A DNA stretch of 64,000 nucleotides from Ancylostoma caninum (GCA_037903475.1 JBAJFG010000272.1:1-64000), one strand, 5' to 3'. Positions 1 through 15,285 are shown, counted from the first letter of the stretch. Made by a program: numbers and translations. Notes: generated from the sequence alone by a model not told the origin.

Positions 1-97
1 TTGTAAAATAAACTGAAAATGTGCATGCTCATGCAATAGACTGCCTAACTATCATAGAGCATCATGAATATTCAACCAGCGGTGACTCACCCACGTA

Positions 98-251
98 GCC
101 ACCCCAACTCGCAGCAGTGTCATAGTTCACCACAAAGACAATGACAACAGACGAGCCGGAGTGATGCCGGATGGGCTTGATCCAGGAATTACAGTGCAAA
201 TTCGGCCATCCCAATTCGCAACAGTGTCATAGTGCCGAAAAGGACAATGAC
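98..251. repeat. Imperfect direct duplication, about 106-bp period
   Basis: Bases 98-145 and 205-251 share a diverged 48-bp unit (both contain CAGTGTCATAG followed by GACAATGAC). It looks like the edge of an old repeat; no coding potential was recognised. Confidence 0.6.
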
Positions 252-3200
252 GCCCGTCGAACTGGTACGGCCAACATTCAGCGGCAAGGACGACTAGTAC
301 AAATATAGATTAGAGAGTGAGTTGGCTCAATGTGACAGTGGTGAAGTTATACACCTGTACGGAGGCGGGGTTGACCCGACACTTCCCGCCAATGCCCCTC
401 CATAGCTTGCTCGGTACCCGGTGGCAACTCGTGCGCTAATTAACACATCAAACACCTATGGAGGACGTGACCAAACCCTCGAATCATGCCTGATATCGTT
501 GGAAAGCCCTCCAACAAACCAACACCGACTAATCTAACACCGTCTTTCCTTTGGACAGTCCTTACGCGAGACACCTACTGAAAATGAGGCAATAAAAAGA
601 CAAAGGGCATTCGCATAAAGGATGATGGCGTCAATGTTGCGCAAAGAAATGCGTTGTGGCGTTTGGACAGTCCATTCTTATGAAACTTTCTGAATATGCA
701 TCGTCTGGCAGAAATATGAAAGCCGCACAGCAGAAGGTTGTTGAACTAATGCTTTTTAAAAGTGGCTTTCATCTTTAAATGACATGCCGCTAACAGGAAA
801 TGTACGAAAAATTGTAAATCTTTCCCATTCTCTGGGCTTGTCAGCTCTGCTTTTTCCGCTCTTTTTAATTTGCTGTTTAGGAGAACCGAACAGCGCCCTG
901 TCCGTTGTATGACTAACAATATTTGACTTGCTTCTGTTGGTTAGTTTCAAAACGGATTAAGTCTGCAATCTGTGTAGCAAGTCTAGCAAGTAATGGAGTA
1001 ATGTAATGCATATCTGTTAAAACAAATCCCAGTCTGTTCTCTCGTCCTTGTAGGGAAATCTTACCAGATGCAATCATGGGAGAGTTTTCTGTCTAGTCAT
1101 TGTTCGCTTTTAGAATCTTCAAAATAATTGCTCACGGACTGGCTAAACCTTGTCTATTCGACTTGCAATGATATTGTTTCCATCGAGATCAGAGACGAAG
1201 TATTCAGCAGATTTTAAATATCTACTCGTTTCTTTCCTGACAACCATTGCACATCATTTCAGTCTCCTGAAAAAAAAAACACCAAGAATTCAGAACTTTA
1301 GGAAATTTGCACTCTCCAAAAGTTTGCTCATGATCCAGTCTGAGCCCCGGGAGTGCAAATAAGCTGAGTTTTGATAGGAATGTTTATGGATTAGAACGTG
1401 TAAAATGCAGCTTACACAGGACAACAGGTGAAAATTTCCCCTAAGTGCATTTTGTTCTCTGGTAATTTAAAAAAATTGAATTGGCATTCCTAACAGATTT
1501 GTAGCTGTTCTGTTTATAATCTCACATTATCTCTGTTTATCTCCTATTGCTATTTCCACTTCATCCTCCTCCGACTTTACTGAATCGCAAAAAAAAAACC
1601 AGTAGTTCAACTGTTACACATATAAATTCAAATCTGGCTGCGTTGCGACATAATAATCGGCACAAACTGAACGTTCGTATCGTTTTATTTCAGCCTTTCT
1701 TTTGATAACGTCAAAAAACGTGGATGGTAAATTCATGAGAAACATGACAACAATACATCTACCACTAGCTACAAATGACACATATGATAGTGTACGGAAA
1801 CACATGATCTTCTCGAAACCTTTGAGCGACGCGATTTCGGCACCGTTCAACATCAGATTGTGGACAACTCGCATTATGTTTAATTGGCATCGTATTAGCA
1901 TATGAAATAGTTTTGTCGTAGCACCTATTCGATGAGGGAAACAGTATTAGCACAGTGATAGCAACTTGAAGAAACCCTGCATTCTCAACATCCACAGTAC
2001 CCGGATTGAGGAATTTTGACATGATGAGGCTGAGTTGAAAACAGATGTCATACACGAGTATTTACAGAGAGACCAATCAAGTACACACGATGGATAGAGT
2101 AGGAAAGAGCGACAATAAACAGCTTAAATGACTTGTAGTGGTAATTTTGCTGTAACAGATATCTAAATCATTGTAAGCAACATACAAGTAAGCAAGTGAG
2201 ACTAGACAAGTGTATAAATCCATGAGCAGAATCGTTTCGAGTTGCAAGATTTAGGTGCATATTTTGTCCTCTCATTGAACCGTGGCCTTCTACGACTTGA
2301 GGAAATTTATAGCCAACAGTGCTGGCTGAAATCGAGAGCCCAGAACTAGGGAACAAATCCTAATTAGGAAGCATTCTACATACATCCAAGATTAAGTTAT
2401 GGGGACCGTGCATACGGACTTTTTTTATGCTGTGTTGCTATGGTCTTGATAGTTTTTCAGTCATAACACTATGTAGACACAACAAACCAGGGGTGTTATT
2501 CCAGAGGGGAAAAAACTGTTACAGGACAAGTGAGAAGTAGGGACATGGTGCTGTTTTTAAAGGTTCTGCAATGTTAGTGTTGTCGAAATCCAATTGGCTC
2601 AGCCCAGATTCGATGTCGTAGGGAACAACCCGGAGATTCGAATACGTTAGTATGCAGAGATTCGACTGCACATCTAATGCGGTGCGGAAGCTGTGCAGTG
2701 GGCTGAACAGTTTGAATTCTCAAGTGTCCGTCACTGTTTGCTGTGTGGTTATTGACCCTGCATTACACTATACTATAGTGTGTTTCACCTGGGAACAGAG
2801 TCGTGAATATATTAGAGCAAGAGGGAACGCGAGAAATAGTAAGGTATTTGAGGAAGCGGGCGAGAAACTTAGATCATAGGCATCAACACTCGACTATCGT
2901 CGTGCTTGGAACGGACTATAGATGTTCTCATCACACTCTCGGACAGCAAGACATTTTCTCATTCCTTTTTGAAGGCAGCACCAGCTATTAATTTGATTTA
3001 GGTTTTTGAGCGTTACAGGACCTGAACGGGTTCCAGTAATTCTACGAATGCTGCAATAAAAGAATAGATAGTGTCTACTGTACATCTCTTGGATGAGCTG
3101 TCGCATGGAACGGATAGCCAGTTTTGCTTGCCCCCCCCCCCTCTCCCTCCCCTTTAGCCATGACAAAACGTTTTCCCACCCATCTTCCTTCGACACTACA

Positions 3201-3590
3201 GCCTAACTAGGCAGTTCTTTTTCAAAAAAAAAAAAAAAAAACCAAATTGGGGCAACCAGAGTTGTGTATTTTGAAAGTTCGGATGAAATTGGTCAATGCA
3301 TTTGTACTCACCATGGATTGAAGCCTATTCTAGCCTAGAAGCTAAGTCTTGGAGACCGATCACTTTGTAGGTGCTGCCTGTATGACGCGGTTTTCCCGAG
3401 ACAAAATCTGCCCTGCTATTCTTGCAACATTTCAGAGAGGAGAGGTGACAAATATAATGCTATGAGCTGATGTTCCGGCTACTGTTCATGTATAATAGTT
3501 GAGCAAACGCTGTGACAGCACCGAATAAACTAAAATGAAATCATTAATGGCCCATGAGTCATCAGTCAGATGCCTAATTCCTACACCTAT
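252..3590. other. Intergenic stretch, no gene recognised
   Basis: Only short unsupported ORFs are present on either strand. Contains a poly-C tract near 3129-3141 and a poly-A tract near 3224-3241. The last part includes the 3' untranslated region of the receptor gene that ends at 3591. Confidence 0.6.
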
Positions 3591-6500
3591 TCAAGGCTGT
3601 GCGCTGAGTCGTCGCCTCCTTTGTTCGATAACAGATTTGGGACAAAGTATTTTCTTGAATGCTCTTCGGAACTCCAGGTTCAGTATACCATAGAGGAATG
3701 GGTTTAGCGATGAGTTGATGTATCCTAGCCATGTGAAAGCCTGGTTGACCTGAAAAGGGCGGAATAGTTGACATAGTGAAGGGATTACGAAAAGTGACAG
3801 TATCCACTTTCAGTTCGGCACGATCGAATCTCACCTTTGGGTGAAGCGTGCACGTTTCACAGAAGGGGAGTATCACGTACGCACAGAAGAATGGTAACCA
3901 GCAGAACGAGAACACAAATATGATCACAGCAATGGTCTTCGCGGCCCTCTTCTCCTTGGCTACGCTGATCTTCTCCCGTTTCCTTAGCATCGCCGTGGGA
4001 TTCTATAAAGGAAAACGTTGAAAAGTATCGCGTAGGACTTGAAATTGCCAAGGATATCGTGTAACAAACAAGGTGTTTTTCTCGCGTACATAGGCGTGAG
4101 AGTATTCAACAAAACCCAAATAATACCAATTAGGATAACTGCAGAAGCGTTTAGCGGCTCACAGCCTCGGACCTTGTGTGAACATTTGCACAACAACTAT
4201 GCGATAACGTAGACGGCTCGTTTTAAAGTTTCAAATACAATTGTAGGTGGAACAGCTGAAGATTTTGGACCCAACGTGACATGAATCTACATGTATGGGC
4301 AGTTGCCAAGAAATACCAGGTCACACAAGCATTTGCTCATTTCAGCTCAAAATGCCCCACTCTCTTCCTTCCGTGCCATCCAACCCAAATGGTGGTAATA
4401 TTGACCTTTACGGGCTATACATATTGACTAATGGAGTTTCCGATGAAAGGCAGTATTCATTCAAATCTCTGTGTTCGAGATTTTGCCGAATTTTGTGGTT
4501 TAGAGGACCTGGCGCTCATATTTACTGGTGGAATAGAGCGAAAAATTCGAGAAATTCAAGAAATCATGGCGTTGTTTTCCATGCTTTTGAATGCATGGGT
4601 AGTTAAGTTCGTTGATCTCGCAAAGATGTCTTTGTCCGCTTTTGTAAGTGACCGAGTCACAGCGCGGATACGTACATGTTAGGTGGGTCCGGAAGCATTG
4701 CAATGAAATTTATTTTTCGACCCAGAATTCCTTGGTTTTCAGTTGCAATTCTTTGGCAACAGAGTGTGGTGGAATGTTCTACCATTCTCAGATGCGAAAA
4801 TTGGCTGGACAGGTTCCATACGTGAACAATGATGCTGTGATTGCTTGAAAAAGTGTAAAATTAAGTATAAGGCAGGTGGATTTTTGATTGCGATTCGAGT
4901 TCTTTCGCAGGGAAGCCTTCGGAGTTCTTTTCAAGGTTGTGATACGCCGACGGTATTTGGCACTGTTCGCGCTTCAATCCGGAGTCGACAGCAACGACGC
5001 CGTGTGCTTCCTTTGAAGTGAAAGGAAGGGAAAAAAGATGGCTATATTCAGAAACTATTGGGCACTCCAGTTCTTCCCTGGAAAGAGTGGAGCGCACGTT
5101 TTTGAATGAAGGTATTTTCAGCCGGGAAAATGCATGAAAAATGCTCTGGTCGCATCTTTAACTATTTATTTGTGATGAATGCAGACTTGTCACTGTCTTG
5201 CAGAGTTTTGAGGAATACCCTCTTAAAGTGATGTTCGAACGCTAATTTAGTTGGGGGATAGCGAGCAACTTCAAAAGTTCTTGAATCATCTTACATTATA
5301 TAAACTGTGGGTAAAAAATAACTGGTAATAAGGAAATCATTATTATCTGTGGGAGATTTCTAGAACGTAATTCGAAGTTCTTCTCTGCAAATGGCCTAAT
5401 TTTTTTCGCACTAGAGTGCTCTGCTGTTCTCTTTTTCCAGATCTTACCTTACTACAAACAGGGTCTTCCTTGAACGTCCTTGCAGTTTTTCACCCTTACA
5501 CATTCTTCTACATCAACAGCCAGAAACTTCTCAATAACAACCAAGATTTTCGCAATATAACTGATGTGGGCGTTCATTATATTGCTCATGTGCCGTAACT
5601 TCACATAACTGAACAAAAATATCAATGAAGGGCTAAGGCTAAAAAGTGTAAATCAATATCACTTTTCCAATTTCAAATGCTTTACCGGAGGGTGCTGAGG
5701 GGCAGAATGAGAGTTGGAGTGCGCACTATGTAATTTGAGCTTTGCAATCTAAATGAGCTAGTTGTCCAAATGGAAGTAAACGTAGAAAGTAGAAATAGCA
5801 TCTTGCTTGATTGAAAATTACAAGTTCTCAGAGAAGTTCCGAGCAAGACTTGATACAAAAATACTTCTTAATTATTGTGGGTTTAACGTGCAACAAAACA
5901 GTAGCCAATTACATGGTCTTTATCATAAGGTTTAATAGAAAAAGAAATTGGCCATCGTATAGTAGAAGTAGCAGACATAAAGTCGGCATGCATATAGATA
6001 TTATAACATTCTCCTATTGATCTTCTTTTCTTTTTGGTTTTCAAAGATCTACTGTAGATGTGGAAATGAGGATTGAGCTTGTCAACCACGAAAAAAAAAA
6101 CAGCAGCACGAAATAAAGAAGGGGGAAATCCGGCGGCTATGTTGCAACCACGTAGAGCATAGCATCGTGTGAAGCCCCCGCTCAGACCTATTTTGACATG
6201 TATCGATTATACCTATCTCGCGTAGCAGCGACGCCAGCGACACTCTGCCGAAGATCGATGTTTGTCAAAATCGATGGCGATGGAGCCAGCGGCTAAAGTG
6301 CTATACTCCACGTGAATCGTAGCATCAGCTTACACAGAGTTTGTGTAAAAAAGCATCGATTAGAACAGAGGTACTATAAAGGAGATAATTAACTTTAGTT
6401 CCACTAAGTCCTAGATATCTTTTTTGGTTCATTCGATCTAATACCATGAAAATTACCAAATTCATACAAAAGAAAACAGAAAAAAGATCCTTTAATTTTG

Positions 6501-9500
6501 AAGCAATGAATCAGATGGGACGAAACAGAACTTTCCAAACGGATAGGGATGAATTGCATCTGAAATAAGCAGGACGAAAGTTGCAATTGATGAGAAACTG
6601 CATGTTCATACTATTGCTCGACTCGAAAACTTTCGGCTTATTGCTCACGAGTTTGCAAGATGAGCGGAAGTCGCATTTCAAATATCCTGTACTTGCTGGA
6701 TTTAAATTCCAGATATAGAGCAGTATGTTAGCGAACTTGTGATTAGCGGCAAAGTGCTCGCTGCATATTAACCTATTAGTTGTTAGCATCGGTCCTCGAT
6801 GTCCATGAATCACATTTAAGTAGCTGCCAATTGCCCATCTTCCTATTCGCCTAAAGAGACCAGCGTGTCAGAGAGATTGTGCTGATGAATATGAGAACAA
6901 AAGGAAAACTTACAAAAATCGCAAAAGACTAATTTTTCAAGTAGTGCGCTTGTGAAATCAACGATGTCACCTTTTTTTCAGGATTTTCAGGTGGAAGAAC
7001 GGTGGAATGGCGTCGTAGAATGTATGTATGTAATTCAAGCAAAAGGCTCTTGCGTAAGTATGAATCTTCACGAAAATTCTCTGGAGCTACTCGTAAGTGA
7101 ATTGCAGTAAAGGCAGATGATAAGAACAGTCGACTAAAATGAAACATATTTTTATGGCCAGGAGCGTTACCTACGATTCTCTACGGCTTCCATACCAATT
7201 TTGCTGAACAGCGTTGATATGCACTGAGGATTACGTTGGAAGTTTCATGATATGCTGCCAACTCAATCTGTCTATCCAACAACTGATGAAGCTCGGCTGT
7301 CCTGTGAAACCACACATCCCCATCTACACTAATTCGATGGTTTCTATTCGTGCTAACAGGGAGTCAGTATGAACAAGAATATCCTAATAAAAATGTGGAA
7401 TTGTCTTCGTGTGGATGCGCTACTTCTCTGGTACGAGAACTGCTGCTGAAACTAGGTGAAGCTCATTTGAATTTGTAATTTCTACACCGCGGGCGCGTGT
7501 GGCACAGTGGTAAGAGGCTCGCTGCGCACGCACACGATCGATGGTTCGATCCCGCCCGAGGCCAACCAAGCCTTCCATCTCTCCGGGTTCGGTAAATTGG
7601 TACCAAAGGAGTCTGGGTGGATGAAGCGCTGACTTGGTACATCGAGTGCCCCCCGCAAGTCATTGTACAGGGCACATACGCATTCAACGCCTCGACGATG
7701 CTCAGATGAAGTCGAATGCGTGGCGCATCCCTCGTGACGGGATTGATTAACGCCGACCACTTTATCCTTATCCTTTAATTTCTACACCAGAGATTCTTAT
7801 CTGTAACTATTTACTGCTATTACGGATCGGAGTCATGTCCAATCAGGAATAACATTCCTGAATATGCAGAAGATGCGAGTGCCTTTGCAAGAAGGAAGGA
7901 TTCCACCCCACGAACGCATGTTTAAAGACAGCACTCACGATAAAGAATGTCGTTGATTTTTCCATGAAATGAGGCTAATCTTGTGCCCCTAGTAGGGAAA
8001 AGACCATCCAAACGACAAGGTTTGCGAGAAACACTATAAAGTTATTCATGCTTGCGGCGCGTCAAAGTTTACGCGCCTAGACAAAACTCCACGAAGTTTT
8101 CGCGCCGACCCAAAGCGGCGAAAATGGAAACGCGGTTTGTTCGCGCGGCAGTCGCAACGGCGAAACTAGGAACATTGCTGAACTGCCAGGATTTGTTATC
8201 TACCTCCCTCCTTTGCACTGTGTATCGGCGCGTAAACCTTGACGCGGCCGCAAGCATGAATAGCTTTCATGTCGTATACTGGCAATAAATGCACGAGATT
8301 TATCGCGTGAGATGGGTGCGGCCAGCGAGGTGTGGAAGGGATCATCGCTGTAGGAAAATCCTGATCGATCCTCTATCAGCTGAGAAACACGGCCGCACAC
8401 GATCAGAGAGAATGGGGCAGGGTTGAACATGGCGGGCGCATTTGTACATTTCTACATGCGTACGAGTTTTATCACTCGAGTAACTGCACGATTCGGAGTG
8501 ATTCCTTTTACAATTGTACTCCAATTGATGGCACCTTTAATATAAGCACAAATGTGAGAAAACGTTTTTTTTCGGCGTGAGTGCTGTCATTAGGTAGGAA
8601 CAAATGAGGCTTATTTGTTGTGCACCCATATTTCATTTATGACGTGCTGTTCTCATTACATATAGCAACGAGATTGCAAAAGTCCGTAATTCTTCTCACT
8701 GACAATAACTCATTCATCCCACCCTCCTCTCAGCCCAACCTCAGAAATTTTAGCTTGCTAAACATTTCAACGTCTTTTTCTCGCTATTCATAACTAATTG
8801 ACGTCATATCATTCTTCTGGCACTATTCTATAGACCGTGGAGATCCCGACTGATGGATGCTCTCATTTTCCTGCAGATTGTTGTTAAAATTCTATACCTC
8901 AATAGCCTCTTTTGCAGTTTTTTTTCAATCCTCCTCTTCCCAAATGAGATCAAGAGGATGGAAGGCAAGAGGTTAATATTAATGAACTTGGATGACATAC
9001 GTATTACCAGGGCTCAGGAATTGATCAAGATAGACACTGAAGAATTATATCACAGATTAAAAAAGAAGTGCAAACATTGTCAAAACTAAGCGCGACACTG
9101 AGCACATCCGTGGTTGTCCATTTTATTGGCGGTAGACGTTTAGGAGTTGCTGAAAAACGCTCGGACGTTTCCGCCAGCGCGATTCCGTAGAAACAACAAT
9201 GTGCACGGTCATGAAATCGATACATACACATTAAAATCCATCTCGCTTGAACAATGCAGGGTCCTCAGAATCCCTCAAAACCCCAAGGCAGAGTCGCAAA
9301 AACGAGATTTGAAAGGGTGCTGTCTTAAAAGAGTGGGATCTGCGCGTACCTAAACGACCTCACGTGTCATTCTTGGAATGCGCTGGATTTAACGGTGTTA
9401 ATGGAAGGTAATGATTACGGAGACAGTAAAACATTCAAAGCCTCAAAGCTGACACCTTTTCGAATGAGGATCAGAGACAAGGTCACGTTCCTGTTCGTGT

Positions 9501-12500
9501 GCTACTCATTAGGGTCTCCCCGTTGCCACCATATTTCACTGTACTTATCGCAGATGCAACAAATCGAACACTGCGTACATAATGTGTTTATAAATGTACC
9601 GCCTCAAATACTTCCCAAGTACTGGCTTTGTTGAACGTTTCTGGGAACGTCCTGTGAACTCCGCTCATCTACGTACATTGGTACCGGCACCAGCAAGTTA
9701 CAGAGCGTGACCACTGCATACTTACTATATGGGAAATACAGGGAAAAACATGCGGGAGAAGCAGATCCATGATTGTGCTGGTTAAGCTTTGATTCATACC
9801 AACTTTGCAATAAGGTTGATCACAGACAAAATATCTCAAAACATACATAAAAAGATCAATTCTTTATATCCCGAAATTGGGACTACGTATCTAGGGCGTC
9901 AACTCTCAGTGTACTAACGGTGCGCAGCAGACTAAGGTAAGAACTTAGAATGTGACCCGACTGAACCGAGCTTTCGATTTGGCCTGGAACTGACCTTCTA
10001 GGGTGACGAACTGAGATACGCTTAATGGAACTTGACTCAGGCGGGATTGTATATTTCAGAACAGGGGTTGGACCTCTGTCGCTGGAATTGGTCATAACAG
10101 GGAAGGAGCGAGCTTTGATATGCTGGATCTGGACGGGGTGTTTTCGACTTGTTCACAGGCATTTCTTTTGGATGTTCGATGGATTATTTGCTGAAAGAGA
10201 AACAGTACAAATGCAATCACCTCTTCTTCCTTCTCACGCTTCGTGTAACCATTGCTGTGGAACTTCATGGCTTTAGTTGTTTCGTTCGCGTTGCAAATTC
10301 TTCCATCAATGACCTTAAAGAGTGGACTTGAGTGGATTTAGCAATGGATAATCTTGTCCTGGTAATGTGTCTTGGAAGGGAGGTCGCACCGACTGCGGCA
10401 GAATCGTGACGACAGAGGTCCTATCCGTAGTGTGAACCAGAGGTGTTTTCTCTCCAACTCGACTGCTTGTTTTTGCGCTCTCCACGGAAAACCTCTTCGA
10501 ACGACGTCTGTCGTCCGCATCCTCCAGAGATGTGCGTTGGATGCGCATTAGAGCACTGCGACCTGCAATAGAGACTTGTGGCAAGTGACATATTACAAGT
10601 GTTATATTCAGGTTTTTCTGTCCAAATAGCAGGCGTAATCGATGTTTAAAGAGCGTTTGTTTCACCATCTCCTTCATGTTCTTTTTTGGTCTTCCGCGAG
10701 ATCTAACAAGTACATAATCTATGCTAGTAAAGAGCATGGGCTATTGTCCCCCTCCCCCTTAGATTCTCCTTGACTCACTTCATGCTATACGAAAACTATC
10801 TGAAACACAGTGCTTTACATAGCTAAAACATAGAGATGCTGCAGTGTAAACTAGGATATCAGAGAATTCCCGCATGCCCAATGATGTTTGAATAATCTCA
10901 CCTCAATGCTAGCATGAAATTCTCTAAGTACAAGAAGGGAAAGAATTATTCGACCATCGCTTTTAGACAGGTCAACACCCGAACTACGTAGATGCGATTG
11001 TATAGTGTGCATTCGAAATGATGCATTTTCGTGAGAACATGTGGAGGAGAACATAGGCAAAAACAAATAAGGAGAGTGTTACAAGGTTGCATGGGACAGT
11101 GGTGAGTGAGGACTTAGTGTTTTCAATTGCTATTTATTTACGGTAAACAGAAAATGAACGAAAGGCAGTCAAACAAAATGCTTCCAAAATCTACTCAATA
11201 TGTCCATACTCTAGTCTGTTGGAAAAATTTTTCTAAGGAGAAGTTAGTATGCTTCAACAGCATCAGGAAAATGAAACTCCTAGACTTCTGAGCATGTGCC
11301 TTGTTATGTACCGGGATGGGCTTCTTACAGAATATCTTTTTTAGGAGAGCTCTGAGTTTTCATCTTGTCCATGCTCGTTCTTCGGCTTCACTTCTGTCTT
11401 GTAGAAGTTTATTGAACAATTTTTGACCACCCTAGTAGAACACTCCCAAATTCCAAATCATTGTTTTATAATAGGTGTTACAGGGAACTGCAAACGGCCA
11501 GGTGAATTCGGACCACTGCCGCAGCGGCTTTCTTGGGTAGAGAGTACCATCAAAGCATTATGGCAGAGGAATGCGGCAGTCAGTCAGAGTGCCACGCCCC
11601 ACCGCAGCACTGGTTCTTATTCACCTGACCATTTGGAATTCCCTCTACATATCTGCTGTTAAACCATACCATAATGTCTGGAAAAGCAAATACCTGTGCA
11701 TTATCAAAACTTCTGTGATATAAAGCGCTAGGTCGTTCGTGCCTGTGTGCACGTTGCCATTTAAATCTAGGTAAGGCAAAACTGCCAATTACTAGAGTGG
11801 CCCATAGAGATACGAAGATTCACATTGAAAACTCAGTGGTCCCACGTATCAGTGGGCATGGTGCAGAACGTGCAGCAAAGAAGCAAGGGACATGAAAAAG
11901 CAGAAAAGTTGAATCTGAGGAACCCTTTGCAATCAAACAACAGTAGCAATGAACAGTAACAGTGCCATGAGAAGGGCCAGGGTTATTCAAAGGGACATAG
12001 TGGAGCCTAACAGTGGCGGACACAGGGGGGAGGGGACGCAGCATGGGTCGCCGAATTTTTGAAATTTATTTACAATACAAATAAAAAACTTACATTGGTT
12101 TATTTTTAGTTGATTATTATTATTTTTAAATTGATTTTTTCAGTCACTTATTATTAGATTCCAATATTTTTGTCGATTTTATTTCCCATCTGGATCTCCA
12201 AAGTATAACGGGTTCAAAGCTAGACGAGGGGTGCTGAAATAGCATGCAGTTTCAAAACTTGTATTAGTGAAGTAAGTATGAGAATGAGTTCTGTCGAAAA
12301 TATAGTTTCATTATTTATGTCATGCTGTTTACATAAGATAGTTCTTTAATAGATTGATAATTGTAGATAACCGTTGAGTAGTTATGAAGCTGGAGACGAG
12401 TCCAATGTAGAATTCCAGAGCATTTTCTTATTTCTGCATCGGACTGATCTTCACAGTCGCTTTGGTGCAACGACGTAAAACATGGTGTTGACACATTTTC

Positions 12501-15250
12501 ATTCCTAGAGCTCGTTCTCTAGCTAATAGGAATTGGAAGCCAGTTGTAAAATGTACGTACATAGCTTTCACTCGAGAAACTTTTGGAACATCATGTAACA
12601 TTTCAAAGGAAAAATCAGTCTGGCGAAAACCAGAAATGTTAAGAGTTTCAGCTTCTATAAAGTGGTGGTCATGTTACTCTTTGAATAAGGACATTGTTCT
12701 TAAACGCAAAATGAATTTTTGAAATGTATTCGAAAGATGGGACCAGCTAGGTCAGCTGCAAGTATTAGGATGAGTCATAAGTTTCAGGAATATTTCATTT
12801 GCTTTTCTCGAAGCATAGGAGCTTGCAATTTTTATGAAGAATGAACCGCTGTGACCCTAAGGGTATGGCAATAAACGCTTAGGGTGCGGTTGTCAGAATC
12901 GTACTGTGCTCGGTTTTACAACACAAACAAAAAGCAGCCGACTCGCATTTCAGTCCATTTCTGGCATTCACTGGTTTGTTCCACAGCAAAGCCGAACATA
13001 TCCGATTGCCTGCTTTTCTGAAGGAAGATCACTCATGCGAAACGCAGGAGGAAGAAGAAGTTCCATCCCTGACGTACGGTGCCAAAAGGCAACCAAATTC
13101 TTTTGCAGAAGACCGCTTGCCTCCACCAATTTATGATCAGGTCTGCAGATAAATCGAAAATATTGATAGCCGTAGACTCTCAACCAACCTATATGTGGGC
13201 AAAATATTATACCTCTCGGTACTAGTAGTGCTGCGTGAAATTGGGTTTCGAGCACTAGCTCAATAGAAGAGCCACAAAGACCGAAGATGGTCAGAAACGC
13301 AATTTCGTTGCCTTTTTGGATTCAAAAAAGCATTGCTTTTGAGTGTAAAGCAAGAAAATGCCCGTTATGTTGTAGAGCGGACTTATTTATTAGTGCGCTT
13401 CCGAACGTTCATAAGTGCGTGCACGCTGGACTTTCAAGAAAATCGAAAGGAAAAATTTCTAAAACTTATGACTCACCTTAATGAAGAATTGGTAATTTAG
13501 GTTTTGTGACAGTTGGACTGTGAAATGTGAAAAGCAGCAACGGATTACTGACAAAAATTATGGCAATCGGTACATGAGTAGTGAGGTCAGCTGTTTTTTT
13601 TCTAGTAAACTTTACAATAAAATTTTCTAAAGCGTCAGGAAACTATAATAATGAAGAAGGATTCCTGCCTAGTTACGTGAGGTGTTACTCGTTTTGAAGC
13701 ACACGGCGAATATTTGATACGTTCTCTTGGACTTTGTTATCTTGGCAAACTCACAACTGTATCTGTTTGCTAATGTGTGGGGATAATTGCTCATCAGAGC
13801 TAGCTCAATTCAAGCATAACATCCATTAAGCATTCACCTTGCAACTACTGGACCTTCTTTCGAGAATTACATCGAGAAATTACTTAGTTTTGGTGTCACC
13901 AAAAACGCCTCTCCTATCGGAGCAGTAATTTTTCGGGACATCCTAGTAAAAGCTTCGCGGGCCAATCTTTAGGATTAACAGCTCAAGAAACTGACAACGG
14001 CAATTCTGGAAGACCGTTCGAGCAAGAACGTGAGGCTGGAGCAGAACAACGCATCAGAGCACCATGATTGACGACCCAGCAAAAAAAAAGGCCGATTAAG
14101 GATGAAAAATGATGCATTATTAATCTTAAAGCCACAACATCTCACCGTGCGACTACAAGTACGTAGTTCGGTCTCCCCCCCCCTCCGGCCTGTCCCCCCC
14201 CCCCCTTTCGCTCACCCCCACTCACTCTTTGAAGCAGTCGCAGCAAGGAAACACCTCAATAAAGACATGGGTTTCAAAGCAGCGGTTGACGACTTTTTTT
14301 GACTTGTAATCGCCTGATTTCTGAAGAATCGGCATCGAAGTCACTCAGAAGAATCCGCGGACTAATTTTGAGAACAAGCTAAACCCATGCAACCAAATGC
14401 AGCAGCAAAAAACTTCGCTAAGCAGGCTAGGGCTTTCACGCTGGATAACGTATATGTACAAGAGGTGTAGAAGTACGCGTAACATTGAAAAACCAATCTT
14501 ATCAGGCAGAATAATGGCAAAAGTTGTACATAAGTGTTTCCAAGTGCTATCCACTAGTTGCGTTGTGGGATATGGTTCACATCTAAGCGACTTCGGCACG
14601 TGTATGCCCTTTTCGCCGCAAATTCTCGTGTTTAATCGAGTTCAGTTTTTCTATGAGCGCGGCTTTTCCCTAATTCGTCCTTGGAAGAGAGAAAAAACAA
14701 CCTCTGTTTGTGCGAATCCGCTGCCGCGCACTGAGAAAGATCTTCACGTACACAACGACCATTACGAGAAGAGGAAGAAAAAACGATCCAGACGCCGAGA
14801 ATACCACGAATGCCCTGGAAATAATTGCTTTTGATCAGGAATGAATCGAGGAAGAATTAAATTCTTTGAGAACTTTTATGGATCAATGAAGCAGGAGGCA
14901 TCGTATACTTCAGTTGCTGACTTTGGCACCCATTAATATTGGTCTGGTTTTTATTTATCGTACAATGCGATTGAAACATAGAGTAGTATAATGCCAGTAT
15001 AATGCCTGCCATGACTTTATAGAAATTCTAGCTCTCATCAGCTAGGAGCAAGCATTACCATACTTACTTGCTGCGGCCTGATCCCTGTTAATCTTCTGTG
15101 ACCACTTTTCCTCAAGTTGCGAACATGCATCTTGTGCTCCACCCCATTTTGTATCTCCAGTGTTTTGTTACAATGTTATGTTATGTGTTGTGTTAGTTAT
15201 AATTCACGTTTCCTTCATTTCCTCTGTGGCGCGCCTCATGGCGTAGTTAA

Positions 15251-15285
<35 letters not shown>

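Noticed and set aside
3545..3575. Reverse-strand WAIND reading that resembles the missing post-DRY segment
   Set aside because: Lies downstream of the receptor stop; the true post-DRY exon was found at 18087-18012.
7489..7562. Functional tRNA gene
   Set aside because: A and B boxes are good, but the acceptor ends do not pair and it is bracketed by target duplications together with a 3' tail, so it is a SINE head.
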